From assembly GCF_900142605.1 (NCBI RefSeq), contig NZ_FRBL01000004.1:124001-188000 (forward strand): DNA of 64,000 bases, written 5' to 3'. Positions 42,529 to 50,699 of this stretch are shown here, in pieces (within the stretch, counting starts at the first letter, position 1; every line of letters begins with the position of its first letter). A program made the translations under genes and the position numbers. The notes under the pieces were generated by a model. It did no database searches, was not told the origin of the DNA, and was given only the letters and a program-made list of their open reading frames with translations. This DNA comes from Chitinophaga jiangningensis (GTDB lineage Bacteria > Bacteroidota > Bacteroidia > Chitinophagales > Chitinophagaceae).

Positions 42529-44046
42529 ATGAACCTTATTCGTTTACTATCGCATCAACCACTGGCCACGCGCGACCGGGAGCCATTTTTTGCTTTCGTA
42601 TTCCGCAACGCTGCCAACAGAAAGTATTTGCTGGCGGCCCTGCTGTTAACAGTAATACAGTTTGTAGTGTTTAAACTGCTATACCCGTTTCCGGACTTCA
42701 TTTCTGACTCATCTAACTATGTAGATACAAACCTGGAAAACCTGCGTGTAAACATCTGGCCGGTGGGGTATCCGTTTTTTCTGCGACTGGTTCATCTCAT
42801 TTCACCATCGCATGTATGGCTGGTAGCAGTACAATACCTGGTGTTACAAACAGCTCTGCTATATTTATTTTATAGCGCCTTATACCTGCTCGATTTACAG
42901 GGCTGGAACAAACGGATCTTTTTCATATTCCTCATCGTTAACCCTGCCTTACTTTACCTGGCCAATTGTGTATTGAGTGATGCATTATTCTGCGCGGTGA
43001 GTGTAACTATTTTTGCCCAGTACATGTGGATGTTCAGGTCGCCCAAACTGAAGTACCTGGTCATACAGGGCGTACTCATAGGCATTGCATTCACCATACG
43101 TTACACTGCTATTTACTACCCCCTGGTTGCTTTGCTGGTGATCCCTGTTACTGCGTATAAAATACCGTTGAAGCTATTGGGCATTGTACTCCCCTGGTTG
43201 TTCATCCTGCCATTTATCCAATACACCAAACAGGAAACGAAAAAAATAACGGGTCATGCGGAGTTCTCCATTTTTGGTGGCTGGCAGATAGCCAACAATG
43301 CACTGTATATGTATGGCCACATACAGGTGGATAGCACGCAGCTACCGGCAGACCTGCGTCCGCTGGACCGCTATGCGAAAATTTATTTCAGAAAAATTGC
43401 CCCCACGGATCAACAGATGGCGGATCTGCCCGGCACATTCTTTATCAAGATGCCAAATGCTATTTTAAAGCCCTACTCCTTTGCATACGGACCCAAATTT
43501 GAACCCTCTTCTGTAGGGCTGATCAAATTATGGGGCTCCGTTTCACCTACCTATAATAAATACGGCTGGTACCTGATAAAGCAATACCCATTTTCTTTTG
43601 CACGCTACTACATGTGGCTGAACACTAAAACCTACTTCAACCCACACTTGGAGAAATACACAAACTACAACCTGGGTGAAAAAAAGATGTGGCGTTCTCC
43701 ACAAAAATGGTTCCAACTGGAAGATCCTGCTGTATTTTCCCGCATACCTACCTGGCCTATGCTCATCATAGGGTACTTTTACCGTTTACTCTTCACCGGA
43801 CTCAATTTCTATTTCCTTGTATCACTGATATTTCTCTACCTGGGCCGCAAGCATAATAAAGGCACATTTGTGTCTTTTGCAAGCGTGTGGCTGGCTACAG
43901 TGTTTGTAGTGATTAATTTTGGATTCAGCGTATTTGCAACGCCGGTAGTGTTGCGTTATCAGTTTATACCATTGATTGTGATGCTGCTGTTTTCATTGCA
44001 TATGAGTGAACTACAGGGTGAGGGGAAAGGGAAGAAGGCGGTATAA
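42529..44046 (+). CDS. Polytopic membrane protein, GT-C glycosyltransferase-like
   Basis: 505 residues with about 11 hydrophobic segments. After helix 1 comes the loop LYPFPDFISDSSNYVD, an acidic first periplasmic loop as in GT-C lipid-linked sugar transferases (GT39/GT83 type), then VNIWPVGYPFFLRLVHLI and LANCVLSDALFCAVS, which resemble the conserved SE/SDxxF position. A large periplasmic domain (about residues 235-370) precedes the last helices. The catalytic assignment is an inference from topology and these motifs. The gene stands alone, preceded by the divergent ohr operon. Confidence 0.6.
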   Translation: MNLIRLLSHQPLATRDREPFFAFVFRNAANRKYLLAALLLTVIQFVVFKLLYPFPDFISDSSNYVDTNLENLRVNIWPVGYPFFLRLVHLISPSHVWLVAVQYLVLQTALLYLFYSALYLLDLQGWNKRIFFIFLIVNPALLYLANCVLSDALFCAVSVTIFAQYMWMFRSPKLKYLVIQGVLIGIAFTIRYTAIYYPLVALLVIPVTAYKIPLKLLGIVLPWLFILPFIQYTKQETKKITGHAEFSIFGGWQIANNALYMYGHIQVDSTQLPADLRPLDRYAKIYFRKIAPTDQQMADLPGTFFIKMPNAILKPYSFAYGPKFEPSSVGLIKLWGSVSPTYNKYGWYLIKQYPFSFARYYMWLNTKTYFNPHLEKYTNYNLGEKKMWRSPQKWFQLEDPAVFSRIPTWPMLIIGYFYRLLFTGLNFYFLVSLIFLYLGRKHNKGTFVSFASVWLATVFVVINFGFSVFATPVVLRYQFIPLIVMLLFSLHMSELQGEGKGKKAV

Positions 44047-44057
44047 CTTTTTTTAAG

Positions 44058-44090
44058 AAAAAGGCGGTTAAGGTTTTCCCCTAACCGCCT
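44058..44090 (-). terminator. Minus-strand intrinsic terminator after the GH78/remnant region
   Basis: AGGCGGTTA/TAACCGCCT (9 bp, 11-base loop) is followed on the minus strand by TTTTTCTT. It ends transcripts coming from the second GH78 gene. Confidence 0.65.
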
Positions 44091-44115
44091 AAAATAAAGT
44101 ATAGTACTTCAATTG

Positions 44116-44468
44116 CTAGACTCTTACTTTTCCCTGTTCTACATCTTTTGACAAATCATCAAAATGTTCTATAACAACAGCTGCATTCTTGTCTATCAAC
44201 ATAAATAAACGTTTGTACATATTTGTGATAACCTCAAGGCTTACAAGCACCTTGAGCTGCTCAGGAATGGATGGACTAATTGATTAATGAAAAATTCTTC
44301 TCCAAAATCCAATCCTACAATTCGATAACCAAGCAACTTTATCCCATTGATATCAAGAGAAGTTATTTTACAGGGATATGAATTTAAATCCATTCTAAAA
44401 CATTTTACTTCAGGTTTAGTATTAACACGATCAGAAAAAATCGTACAATTTGAATATACAAGTTCAGT
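44116..44468 (-). pseudogene. Frameshifted 3' remnant of an unknown gene
   Basis: Reading the minus strand from just after the GH78 stop, one frame is open for about 75 codons (ELVYSNCTIFSDRVN, FRMDLNSYPCKITSL, KLLGYRIVGLDFGEEFFI) to a TAA at 44241-44243. A second frame, closed by a TAA at 44284-44286, then stays open to a TAG at 44116 and reads IPEQLKVLVSLEVITN, YKRLFMLIDKNAAVV and IEHFDDLSKDVEQGKVRV. Both stretches look protein-like and are AT-richer than their neighbours. A single frameshift between 44243 and 44286 would join them. There is no start or 5' part, so this is a truncated leftover. The parent family is not recognised. Confidence 0.5.
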
Positions 44469-46724
44469 CTATTTTAGATCATCATTCACCCCTTCAAACG
44501 CATACCTCCCCTCCTTCACTACTACCTGCTCCTTCCCCGGCACATATACCGTTGCGGTAGTACCGGGTGGCACCTCCACGGTCATCAGCATCCTGCTGCC
44601 CTGCAATACCCATTCCGATTTAATTTCCCCGTAGGCAGATTTGTAACTCGCTTTGGCCCAGGTGAGCCCACCTCCCGGTTGCGGGCGAATGATTACGTCC
44701 CGGTATCCCGGGCTGGCGGCTTGGATACCACCAATTACGCTGTATAGCCAGTTTCCAACGGCACCGTACGCGTAGTGGTTATACGAAGTAGCCTGCACGG
44801 TGCTATCCGGCAGGATGGCATTCCATTTTTCCCAGATGGTGGTAGCCCCCATTTTTACCGGGTATAGCCAGGAGGGATAGGTATCCTGCAGAAGCAGGTC
44901 GTAAGCAGTGTGAAGCTGCCCGTTATCACTAAGGGCGTGCAGCAATCCGGGAGTACCGAGGAAGCCGGTAGCCAGGTGATTGTTATTTGCTTTTACCAGC
45001 GCCGCCAAACGCGCTGCGGCCGGAAGTTGCAGGCTATCAGGCAGCATGCCCAGCTGCAATGCCAGCACATAGGAAGTTTGTGTATCCGGCATGGTGCGCC
45101 CACCCGGGCGGATGTAATGCACCAGGAAAGTATCCTTTACCTGTTGCAGCATTTTAGTGTAGGCGTTCACGTCATCCTGTTTGCCGAGCAGCTTAGCCGC
45201 ATTTACCAGCAACCGGGTACTGTATGCCCAGTAACATTGATCAATATACGGCAGAGAGGTGGAGTCGCCGGGTGCGAGCCAATCCCCATATCCATTGGCG
45301 GTCCACAATCCATTTATACTGGCGCCATTGATATAATCCACCCAGGCTTTCATACTGGGGTACTGTTTTGCCAGCATACTAAGGTCCCCATATACCTGGT
45401 ACATTTCCCAGGGAATGATGGTGGCCGCATCGCTCCAGCCTGCGATGCCGTTGCGGCGTGGCGGTTGCAGGTTCCGATAAATCCAGGGTACCAGCTGTGG
45501 CACCGAACCATTGTCACGCTGGTCCGCCACCAGATCCTGCAACCATTTATTGTAGAAATCTTTAACGTCATAGTTGAACGCGGCAGTGCGGAAAAACACC
45601 TGCGCATCCCCCGTCCAACCCAGCCGCTCACTGCGCTGCGGGCAGTCGGTGGGAACATCCAGAAAATTCCCTTTCAGGCTCCACGTGATATTATGCTGCA
45701 ACTGATTCAGCAAAGGATTGGAGCAACTGAAAGTACCGGCAGGCGTCATCTCCGTATAAAGGGCAATGGCTGTAAGATCTTCCGGGCGCACCTTTGCACC
45801 ACTCACTTTGATATACCGGAAACCATGCCAGGTAAATACCGGCTCCAGTGTTTGCACACCGCCTTTTAGTATATACGTGTCCGTTGCCTTGGCTTCCCGA
45901 AGGTTGCCGGTATAAAAATTCCCGGCTTTATCCAGTACTTCTGCATGTTGTACCGTTACGGTATCTCCTTTTTTCCCCTTTACCTGCAAGGCTACCCAGC
46001 CTGCCAGGTTTTGCCCGAAGTCCGCCAGCTGACTACCGTCCGGCGCGGTGAAAACCCTGACTGCCGGTAGTCTTTCCTGTTTTCGTACCCCTTTTCCGAT
46101 GGCAGGCACTAATATCTCCCTGGTAAAATTTACTGTTTTTACAGGCCCCCATCCTGAGACGGCAACATTAGCATCATACAATATCCCGCCATATAAATCA
46201 GCATGAAGAATAGGCCCCGTAGTAGCTTCCCATGTGGCATCCGTCGGTATCTCCAACTGCGAGCCATCCTGGAATCGCAGCACCACCATTGCAATAATTG
46301 CCGCATCATCTCCGTAATTATCCCGCTGCATCAGTCCTCCAAAGGCCCCCCTGTACCAACCTTCGCCCACGACTATACGCAGCTCGGCATTTCCTTTACC
46401 CAACAACGGAAGCAGGTCGTACTGCTGGTATTGCAGGCGCTTGTCATAGCTCGTCCAGCCAGGGGCAAAATAGTCCGTACCTATTTTCTGATTATTCAGG
46501 TATGCTTCATAAATACCATGCGCAGTAACGTATAGGGTGGCCGAAGCCAGCGGCTTACCCACCGTAAAAACTTTCCTGTACCAGGGGCTGGGCCGGGATA
46601 CCGTGTCTTCGGCATAACCAGGCACAATCCAGGTACTGCGACTACTCCAGTCCGGCGCCTGTGCAGTGGCCTGGCGGAAAACAAACAAAATAAGTAACAG
46701 CGTAATAATCCCGGGAACTTTCAT
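44469..46724 (-). CDS. Alpha-L-rhamnosidase, GH78 family, short architecture
   Basis: 751 residues with a signal peptide (MKVPGIITLLLILFVFRQATA). Compared with the GH78 at 2068 it lacks the first beta domain and starts directly at the Bac_rhamnosid_N-like region (SATLYVTAHGIYEAYLN, GWTSYDKRLQYQQYD). The catalytic motif is DCPQRSERLGWTGD with D360, E366 and D373, and the base region is ATTIWEKWNAI. It releases terminal rhamnose, probably from rhamnogalacturonan or flavonoid glycosides in the periplasm. Divergent from the GT2 gene. Its stop codon is followed by the gene remnant and a terminator. Confidence 0.92.
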   Translation of the reverse strand: MKVPGIITLLLILFVFRQATAQAPDWSSRSTWIVPGYAEDTVSRPSPWYRKVFTVGKPLASATLYVTAHGIYEAYLNNQKIGTDYFAPGWTSYDKRLQYQQYDLLPLLGKGNAELRIVVGEGWYRGAFGGLMQRDNYGDDAAIIAMVVLRFQDGSQLEIPTDATWEATTGPILHADLYGGILYDANVAVSGWGPVKTVNFTREILVPAIGKGVRKQERLPAVRVFTAPDGSQLADFGQNLAGWVALQVKGKKGDTVTVQHAEVLDKAGNFYTGNLREAKATDTYILKGGVQTLEPVFTWHGFRYIKVSGAKVRPEDLTAIALYTEMTPAGTFSCSNPLLNQLQHNITWSLKGNFLDVPTDCPQRSERLGWTGDAQVFFRTAAFNYDVKDFYNKWLQDLVADQRDNGSVPQLVPWIYRNLQPPRRNGIAGWSDAATIIPWEMYQVYGDLSMLAKQYPSMKAWVDYINGASINGLWTANGYGDWLAPGDSTSLPYIDQCYWAYSTRLLVNAAKLLGKQDDVNAYTKMLQQVKDTFLVHYIRPGGRTMPDTQTSYVLALQLGMLPDSLQLPAAARLAALVKANNNHLATGFLGTPGLLHALSDNGQLHTAYDLLLQDTYPSWLYPVKMGATTIWEKWNAILPDSTVQATSYNHYAYGAVGNWLYSVIGGIQAASPGYRDVIIRPQPGGGLTWAKASYKSAYGEIKSEWVLQGSRMLMTVEVPPGTTATVYVPGKEQVVVKEGRYAFEGVNDDLK

Positions 46725-46871
46725 GGTTGTGACATTGTGATATTCAAATCTCCCTGCATATTAACTATTTCACACGGGCAGTTGCTGAATCAGATGTTAA
46801 CGCCGGGAAAAATTTTAAGAGCGGAGTCAATGCAGTGCCCGGAGTTAAATTTAAGTTATAAACCAGTTACT

Positions 46872-47702
46872 ATGATAAATGGTCAGAAAGTGGTGGTAGT
46901 GCTGCCCGCCTACAATGCCGACAAAACATTACAGATTACCTATGAAGAGATTGACCGCAAAATAGTGGACGATATCATCCTGGTGGACGATTGTAGCAAA
47001 GACAATACGGTAGCGGTGGCACAGCACATTGGCATCCACTATATTATCCGTCATGAAAATAATAAGGGCTATGGCGGCAATCAGAAATCATGCTATAAAA
47101 AAGCACTGGAACTGGGCGCAGATATCGTCATCATGCTCCACCCGGATTACCAGTATACACCACAGCTGTTGGGCGCCATGGCATCCATCATCGGTAACAA
47201 CGTATACCCGGTGGTGTTTGGCAGCCGCATCCTCGGCATGGGCGCACTTAAAGGCGGCATGCCTTTATATAAATATCTATTTAACAGGTTACTCACTGTA
47301 TCTCAAAATATTCTAATGCGTCAGAAATTATCGGAATACCATACCGGCTACCGCGCCTTCCATCGCAGGGTGCTGGAAAATATTCCGTTTGAAAATTGCT
47401 CTGATGATTTTGTGTTTGATAATGAGATAGTAGCGCAGATCTTCTACAGCGGCTTTGAAATCGGTGAAGTCACCTGCCCTACCCGCTATTTCAAGGAAGC
47501 CTCTTCCATTAACTTCCGGCGTAGCAGCATCTACGGACTCGGGGTACTCAAAGTCAGTTTTCAGTACTTTTTACAACGTGCAGGCCTGGGCAAATACCGC
47601 ATTTTCAAAGGCATAAACTACAATGCATTTGCGGGTCGCCGCGGCCCGGTGGATGTCAACACCCTCCACGAAGAACACATGCGCCAGCAGGAAAGGGTGT
47701 AA
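46872..47702 (+). CDS. Family 2 glycosyltransferase, cytoplasmic
   Basis: 276 residues from the ATG at 46872; the longer frame would overlap the GH78 promoter region. GT-A fold of GT2: VVVVLPAYNADKTLQITYEE, then the nucleotide-sugar acidic motif DDIILVDDCSKDNTVAV, the HENNKGYGGNQKSCYKKALE segment, and a metal motif region MLHPDYQYTPQLL (where most members have DAD). EYHTGYRAFHRRVLENIPF and DDFVFDNEIVAQ carry the acceptor-site residues. There are no C-terminal TM helices, unlike DPM-type enzymes with anchors. Acceptor unknown. Confidence 0.85.
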   Translation: MINGQKVVVVLPAYNADKTLQITYEEIDRKIVDDIILVDDCSKDNTVAVAQHIGIHYIIRHENNKGYGGNQKSCYKKALELGADIVIMLHPDYQYTPQLLGAMASIIGNNVYPVVFGSRILGMGALKGGMPLYKYLFNRLLTVSQNILMRQKLSEYHTGYRAFHRRVLENIPFENCSDDFVFDNEIVAQIFYSGFEIGEVTCPTRYFKEASSINFRRSSIYGLGVLKVSFQYFLQRAGLGKYRIFKGINYNAFAGRRGPVDVNTLHEEHMRQQERV

Positions 47703-47792
47703 TCAGTTATTAATTTCATTTACTTCAATCATAATTGTAATTTTGCAGGCGACAAACAGGAATTATCTCCATAAGCCAGAACGAAAATTACA

Positions 47793-48239
47793 ATGTCCGT
47801 ATCAATTTCACGACTCACTGCGGCAGATCTGCCAGCGTTTATTTCCATCCTGCATATTTATGAAGCGGTTTTTGAGATGGAAGAATTTACCTTACCTGCG
47901 GAAAATTACCTGCTACGGCTGCTCAGCAACAACGACTTTATCGTATTAGCCGCCAGAGATGCGGATGGCAAAGTGCTTGGAGGACTCACCGCCTACGTAC
48001 TGCCCAGCTATTTTGAAGAAACTGCATCTGTATACCTGTACGACCTGGCCGTAGACCCGGCCGAACAAAGACGCGGCCTGGGCAGCATGCTACTCAATGG
48101 TTTGCGCGATTACTGCCAGCAACATAATATCGGAGAATTTTTTGTACAGGCCATGGAAGGAGACACCGAAGCCATGCGCTTCTACAACGCCACCGGAGGG
48201 AAACCCATGCGCGTGATACATTACGATTATGAAGCATAA
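47793..48239 (+). CDS. GNAT acetyltransferase, AAC(3)-I-like
   Basis: 148 residues. The CoA loop is VYLYDLAVDPAEQRRGLGSMLL, seen here as residues 81-102, with Q/RxxG/A = QRRGLG. The preceding GGLTAYVLPSYFEE and the phrase LYDLAV are close to those of aminoglycoside 3-N-acetyltransferase I enzymes, so it may acetylate an aminoglycoside-like amine; resistance is not proven by sequence. Cytoplasmic, followed by its own terminator. Confidence 0.75.
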   Translation: MSVSISRLTAADLPAFISILHIYEAVFEMEEFTLPAENYLLRLLSNNDFIVLAARDADGKVLGGLTAYVLPSYFEETASVYLYDLAVDPAEQRRGLGSMLLNGLRDYCQQHNIGEFFVQAMEGDTEAMRFYNATGGKPMRVIHYDYEA

Positions 48240-48250
48240 CTACTACCTGT

Positions 48251-48274
48251 AAAACCGCCCCGGCGGTTTTTTTT
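48251..48274 (+). terminator. Intrinsic terminator after the GNAT gene
   Basis: AAAACCGCC-CC-GGCGGTTTT forms a short GC stem followed by T8. Confidence 0.8.
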
Positions 48275-48296
48275 ATTCACTACTACGTATATACGC

Positions 48297-48560
48297 ATGT
48301 ATTCATTTCTACTCGCCTTACACTCCCTCGTACGCTGGCTCGTTGTCATCACAATGATCGTTTCTATCTTCAATGCCTACCGGGGCTGGCTGCAGGCACG
48401 CCCATTCGGCGCCGCCAGCAGGCAACTACGTATAGTCACGGTAACAACCGCTCACATCCAGCTGGTGCTGAACGTAAGCTTATATATTATCAGTCCGGTT
48501 GTACATTACTTTCTCCGGCATTTTGGAGAAGCCCACCGGCCTTATTACCGGGCGTTTTAA
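48297..48560 (+). pseudogene. C-terminally truncated cytochrome-b-like membrane protein
   Basis: 87 codons. The start MYSFLLALHSLVRWLVV and THIQLVLNVSLYIISP-like second helix match a Bacteroidota family of about 145-residue, four-helix membrane proteins often labelled cytochrome B. Here the frame stops just after the second helix (HRPYYRAF), where the family continues with two more helices. The last bases of the stop codon overlap the stop codon of the convergent DUF695 gene. It is either a decayed gene or a short two-helix derivative. Family memory rather than a search supports the comparison. Confidence 0.5.
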
Positions 48561-49660
48561 CCCGCAGTAACGAAACGGTTGAAAGTGCGCCAGTATTTAT
48601 CTTTATAAATAGCAAAGTTGATTTGTAAATCTTTACTGAAAGCCTGCGGCGCTTCCTTTAATATTTTCGCCGGCTTGCGGAATTCCTTGCAGGCGTAAAA
48701 AATAGTGCGGGTATTTTCTGCCGTTTGCCGGCCGATATTGATATACCCTTCTTCGGCCTTCAGCTCCTCGCCAATGCTCTCCTCCACCTCTTCCAGCTCC
48801 TGGTAGGTTTCATTATCAGGCATGCCTGTTTGCTCATTGCCTTTAAAATGGACTTCTATCACCATCACCCAGGGATGCGAAGCCTTGTTTTCCCACGACA
48901 ACACATCCGTATTCACCACCGCCAGCAACCGGTTGCCAGAAGTCAGCTCGGCCTCCAGGACGGAATAATTATCATGCTCGGTATTGCGAAACGCTACTTC
49001 GCTTTTCTCGATAAACTCTTTCTCTCTCCACAACAAATAATCTTTCAACTTACTCACAGGAATCAAATCCGGCTGCCCTTCCTCTCTGCCTGTAACGGTC
49101 ATGTTATCCACTGCCGTAGCGAATCTTAGTTCTCCCAAAAAATTATCCAGGAAGATGTAAATGCCACTCAGGATATTATCCTTCAGGGTTTCCTCATAAT
49201 GATCGTACACAATGGTAATATCAATTTCATCCGGATATTCCGGATGCTCATTCGGATAAAAGTGAATGTTATCAGGATTAAACGTGAGCTCTCCCATTTG
49301 AATATTTGCGGTGCTGATATCCGATGCAGGCTTAAGCGCAGTAAAATGCCAGTTGGGCAGCTGCGGCGCCTCGGCCACCAGCTCTTCTACAAACGGAATG
49401 GTTTTAATATTTCCATCCGCAGTAATGATCAGTTCCGCCGTATCCTTGTCCATCATACCTGCCAGAAAAAAGAAGCCGTCATTCATCTGCTTCAGCTCAT
49501 TGGTCAGCTGATCAAAAAAATCTTCTTCCAGGTCTTTCTTTTTCTTCAGGGCTTTAAAGAATTGCTGTTCGTGCTTCTGAAACCATTTCCAAAAATTTTT
49601 GTAACCATCAGCCTGGTTATCTGACTTATCCTTCCCCAATATTTTACTAAGCAATCCCAT
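48557..49660 (-). CDS. DUF695-containing cytoplasmic protein
   Basis: 367 residues, no signal or membrane segment. Residues 15-105 are helical then mixed (FWKWFQKHEQQFFKAL, DQLTNELKQMNDGFFF). The C-terminal third resembles DUF695 (DVLSWENKASHPWVMVIEV, INIGRQTAENTRTIFYACKEF, FAIYKDKYWRTF). Proteins of this kind are found in Bacteroidota without known activity. It is acidic, has many aromatic residues and contains a DUF4844/regulator-like central region I cannot name with certainty. Convergent with the truncated membrane gene; its stop codon overlaps that gene by 4 bases. Confidence 0.65.
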   Translation of the reverse strand: MGLLSKILGKDKSDNQADGYKNFWKWFQKHEQQFFKALKKKKDLEEDFFDQLTNELKQMNDGFFFLAGMMDKDTAELIITADGNIKTIPFVEELVAEAPQLPNWHFTALKPASDISTANIQMGELTFNPDNIHFYPNEHPEYPDEIDITIVYDHYEETLKDNILSGIYIFLDNFLGELRFATAVDNMTVTGREEGQPDLIPVSKLKDYLLWREKEFIEKSEVAFRNTEHDNYSVLEAELTSGNRLLAVVNTDVLSWENKASHPWVMVIEVHFKGNEQTGMPDNETYQELEEVEESIGEELKAEEGYINIGRQTAENTRTIFYACKEFRKPAKILKEAPQAFSKDLQINFAIYKDKYWRTFNRFVTAG

Positions 49661-49748
49661 TGTAACAATTTTTACGAAAATAAATAGTTTGCCGCTTATA
49701 GCAATAATCCGGCGGGTGCCTTATCTTGGCAGCCTTATTCCCAATTAC

Positions 49749-50651
49749 ATGAAAGCATATACACCTTTAACATACATCATTGCCCTGCTGTTCGGCGGCA
49801 TAGCAGCAAATGCACAAATCCGCCATCAGGAAATTTCACCGGCTGCCACCTCCCCTTCCCAGGTAATGGTACACACACACCACCTGGTATATGAGCCGGC
49901 AAAAAACAACAAACATCAGCTGTTTATCATGATTCCCGGTACTAACGGCAAGGCGGCCGATTTCAAGCGGTTCGACAGCAGCTTTGCAGCCATGGGGTAC
50001 TTTGTTATCACCCCTGACTATATGAATAAAGTGGTGACCACCGTTTGTTCTACCAGTGAAGATAGCACCTGTTTCAATAATTTCAGAGAGGAGATTATGT
50101 TCGGCACACCGGTCAGCGATAAGGTGCAGGTTGACTCCGCCAACTCCCTGGTACAGCGCATCACTACCCTGCTAAACTACCTGGCAAAGCAGCAGCCTAA
50201 ACAATGGAAACAGTTTGTAATCAACGGAAAGCCTCGCTGGGAGCACATTATCGTGGGCGGACATAGTCAGGGTGCGGGCCATGCCGCTTACTTTGGCAAA
50301 CGGTTCCCAATGGCCGGGGTACTGCTGTTTTCCGGCCCGCAGGACTACCTCCAGCAATTCCACCGGCCGGCCAGCTGGCAGCTGCAGGTAGGCCAGACAC
50401 CGGCATCAAAAATCTATGCATTCCTGCACCTGCAGGACCCGTTTAATTACAATTACCAGATCCAGGATGTAACCGCAGTGAATCAGCAGCAACTAACGGA
50501 TACGACTATGGTACAGCCGAATAGCGCTGTGGGCAGTCACCACCGGATATTTGTAACAGATATTGATAAAAAGGATAAACACGGGTCAACGTTGGGGACG
50601 GAGTTTACGGAGGTATGGAAGGTGATGATTACCAATGCGGCAAAACGCTAA
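49749..50651 (+). CDS. Secreted alpha/beta hydrolase
   Basis: 300 residues from the ATG at 49749, where the signal peptide MKAYTPLTYIIALLFGGIAANA starts. The fold is recognisable by FIMIPGTNGKAADFKRFDSSF (oxyanion region), the nucleophile elbow GGHSQGAGHAAYF with the catalytic Ser, the acid region LHLQDPFNYNYQ and the late His in GSHHRIFVTD. It resembles the BPSS1187-like hydrolases. It probably acts on an ester in the periplasm. The substrate is unknown. Divergent from DUF695; a hairpin follows its stop. Confidence 0.78.
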   Translation: MKAYTPLTYIIALLFGGIAANAQIRHQEISPAATSPSQVMVHTHHLVYEPAKNNKHQLFIMIPGTNGKAADFKRFDSSFAAMGYFVITPDYMNKVVTTVCSTSEDSTCFNNFREEIMFGTPVSDKVQVDSANSLVQRITTLLNYLAKQQPKQWKQFVINGKPRWEHIIVGGHSQGAGHAAYFGKRFPMAGVLLFSGPQDYLQQFHRPASWQLQVGQTPASKIYAFLHLQDPFNYNYQIQDVTAVNQQQLTDTTMVQPNSAVGSHHRIFVTDIDKKDKHGSTLGTEFTEVWKVMITNAAKR

Positions 50652-50656
50652 CAGCA

Positions 50657-50689
50657 GCCGGGGAAGCGCTTTAGCGGCGCTTCCCCGGC
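50657..50689. repeat. Palindrome between convergent genes
   Basis: A 13-bp stem GCCGGGGAAGCGC/GCGCTTCCCCGGC with a 7-base loop, 5 bases after the hydrolase stop and 10 bases before the GH28 stop. Confidence 0.7.
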
Positions 50690-50699
50690 CTGGAAATAC

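Noticed and set aside
47793..48239. Call as an aminoglycoside resistance gene
   Set aside because: Similarity to AAC(3)-I is at the CoA motif and general length only; sequence alone does not show the substrate.
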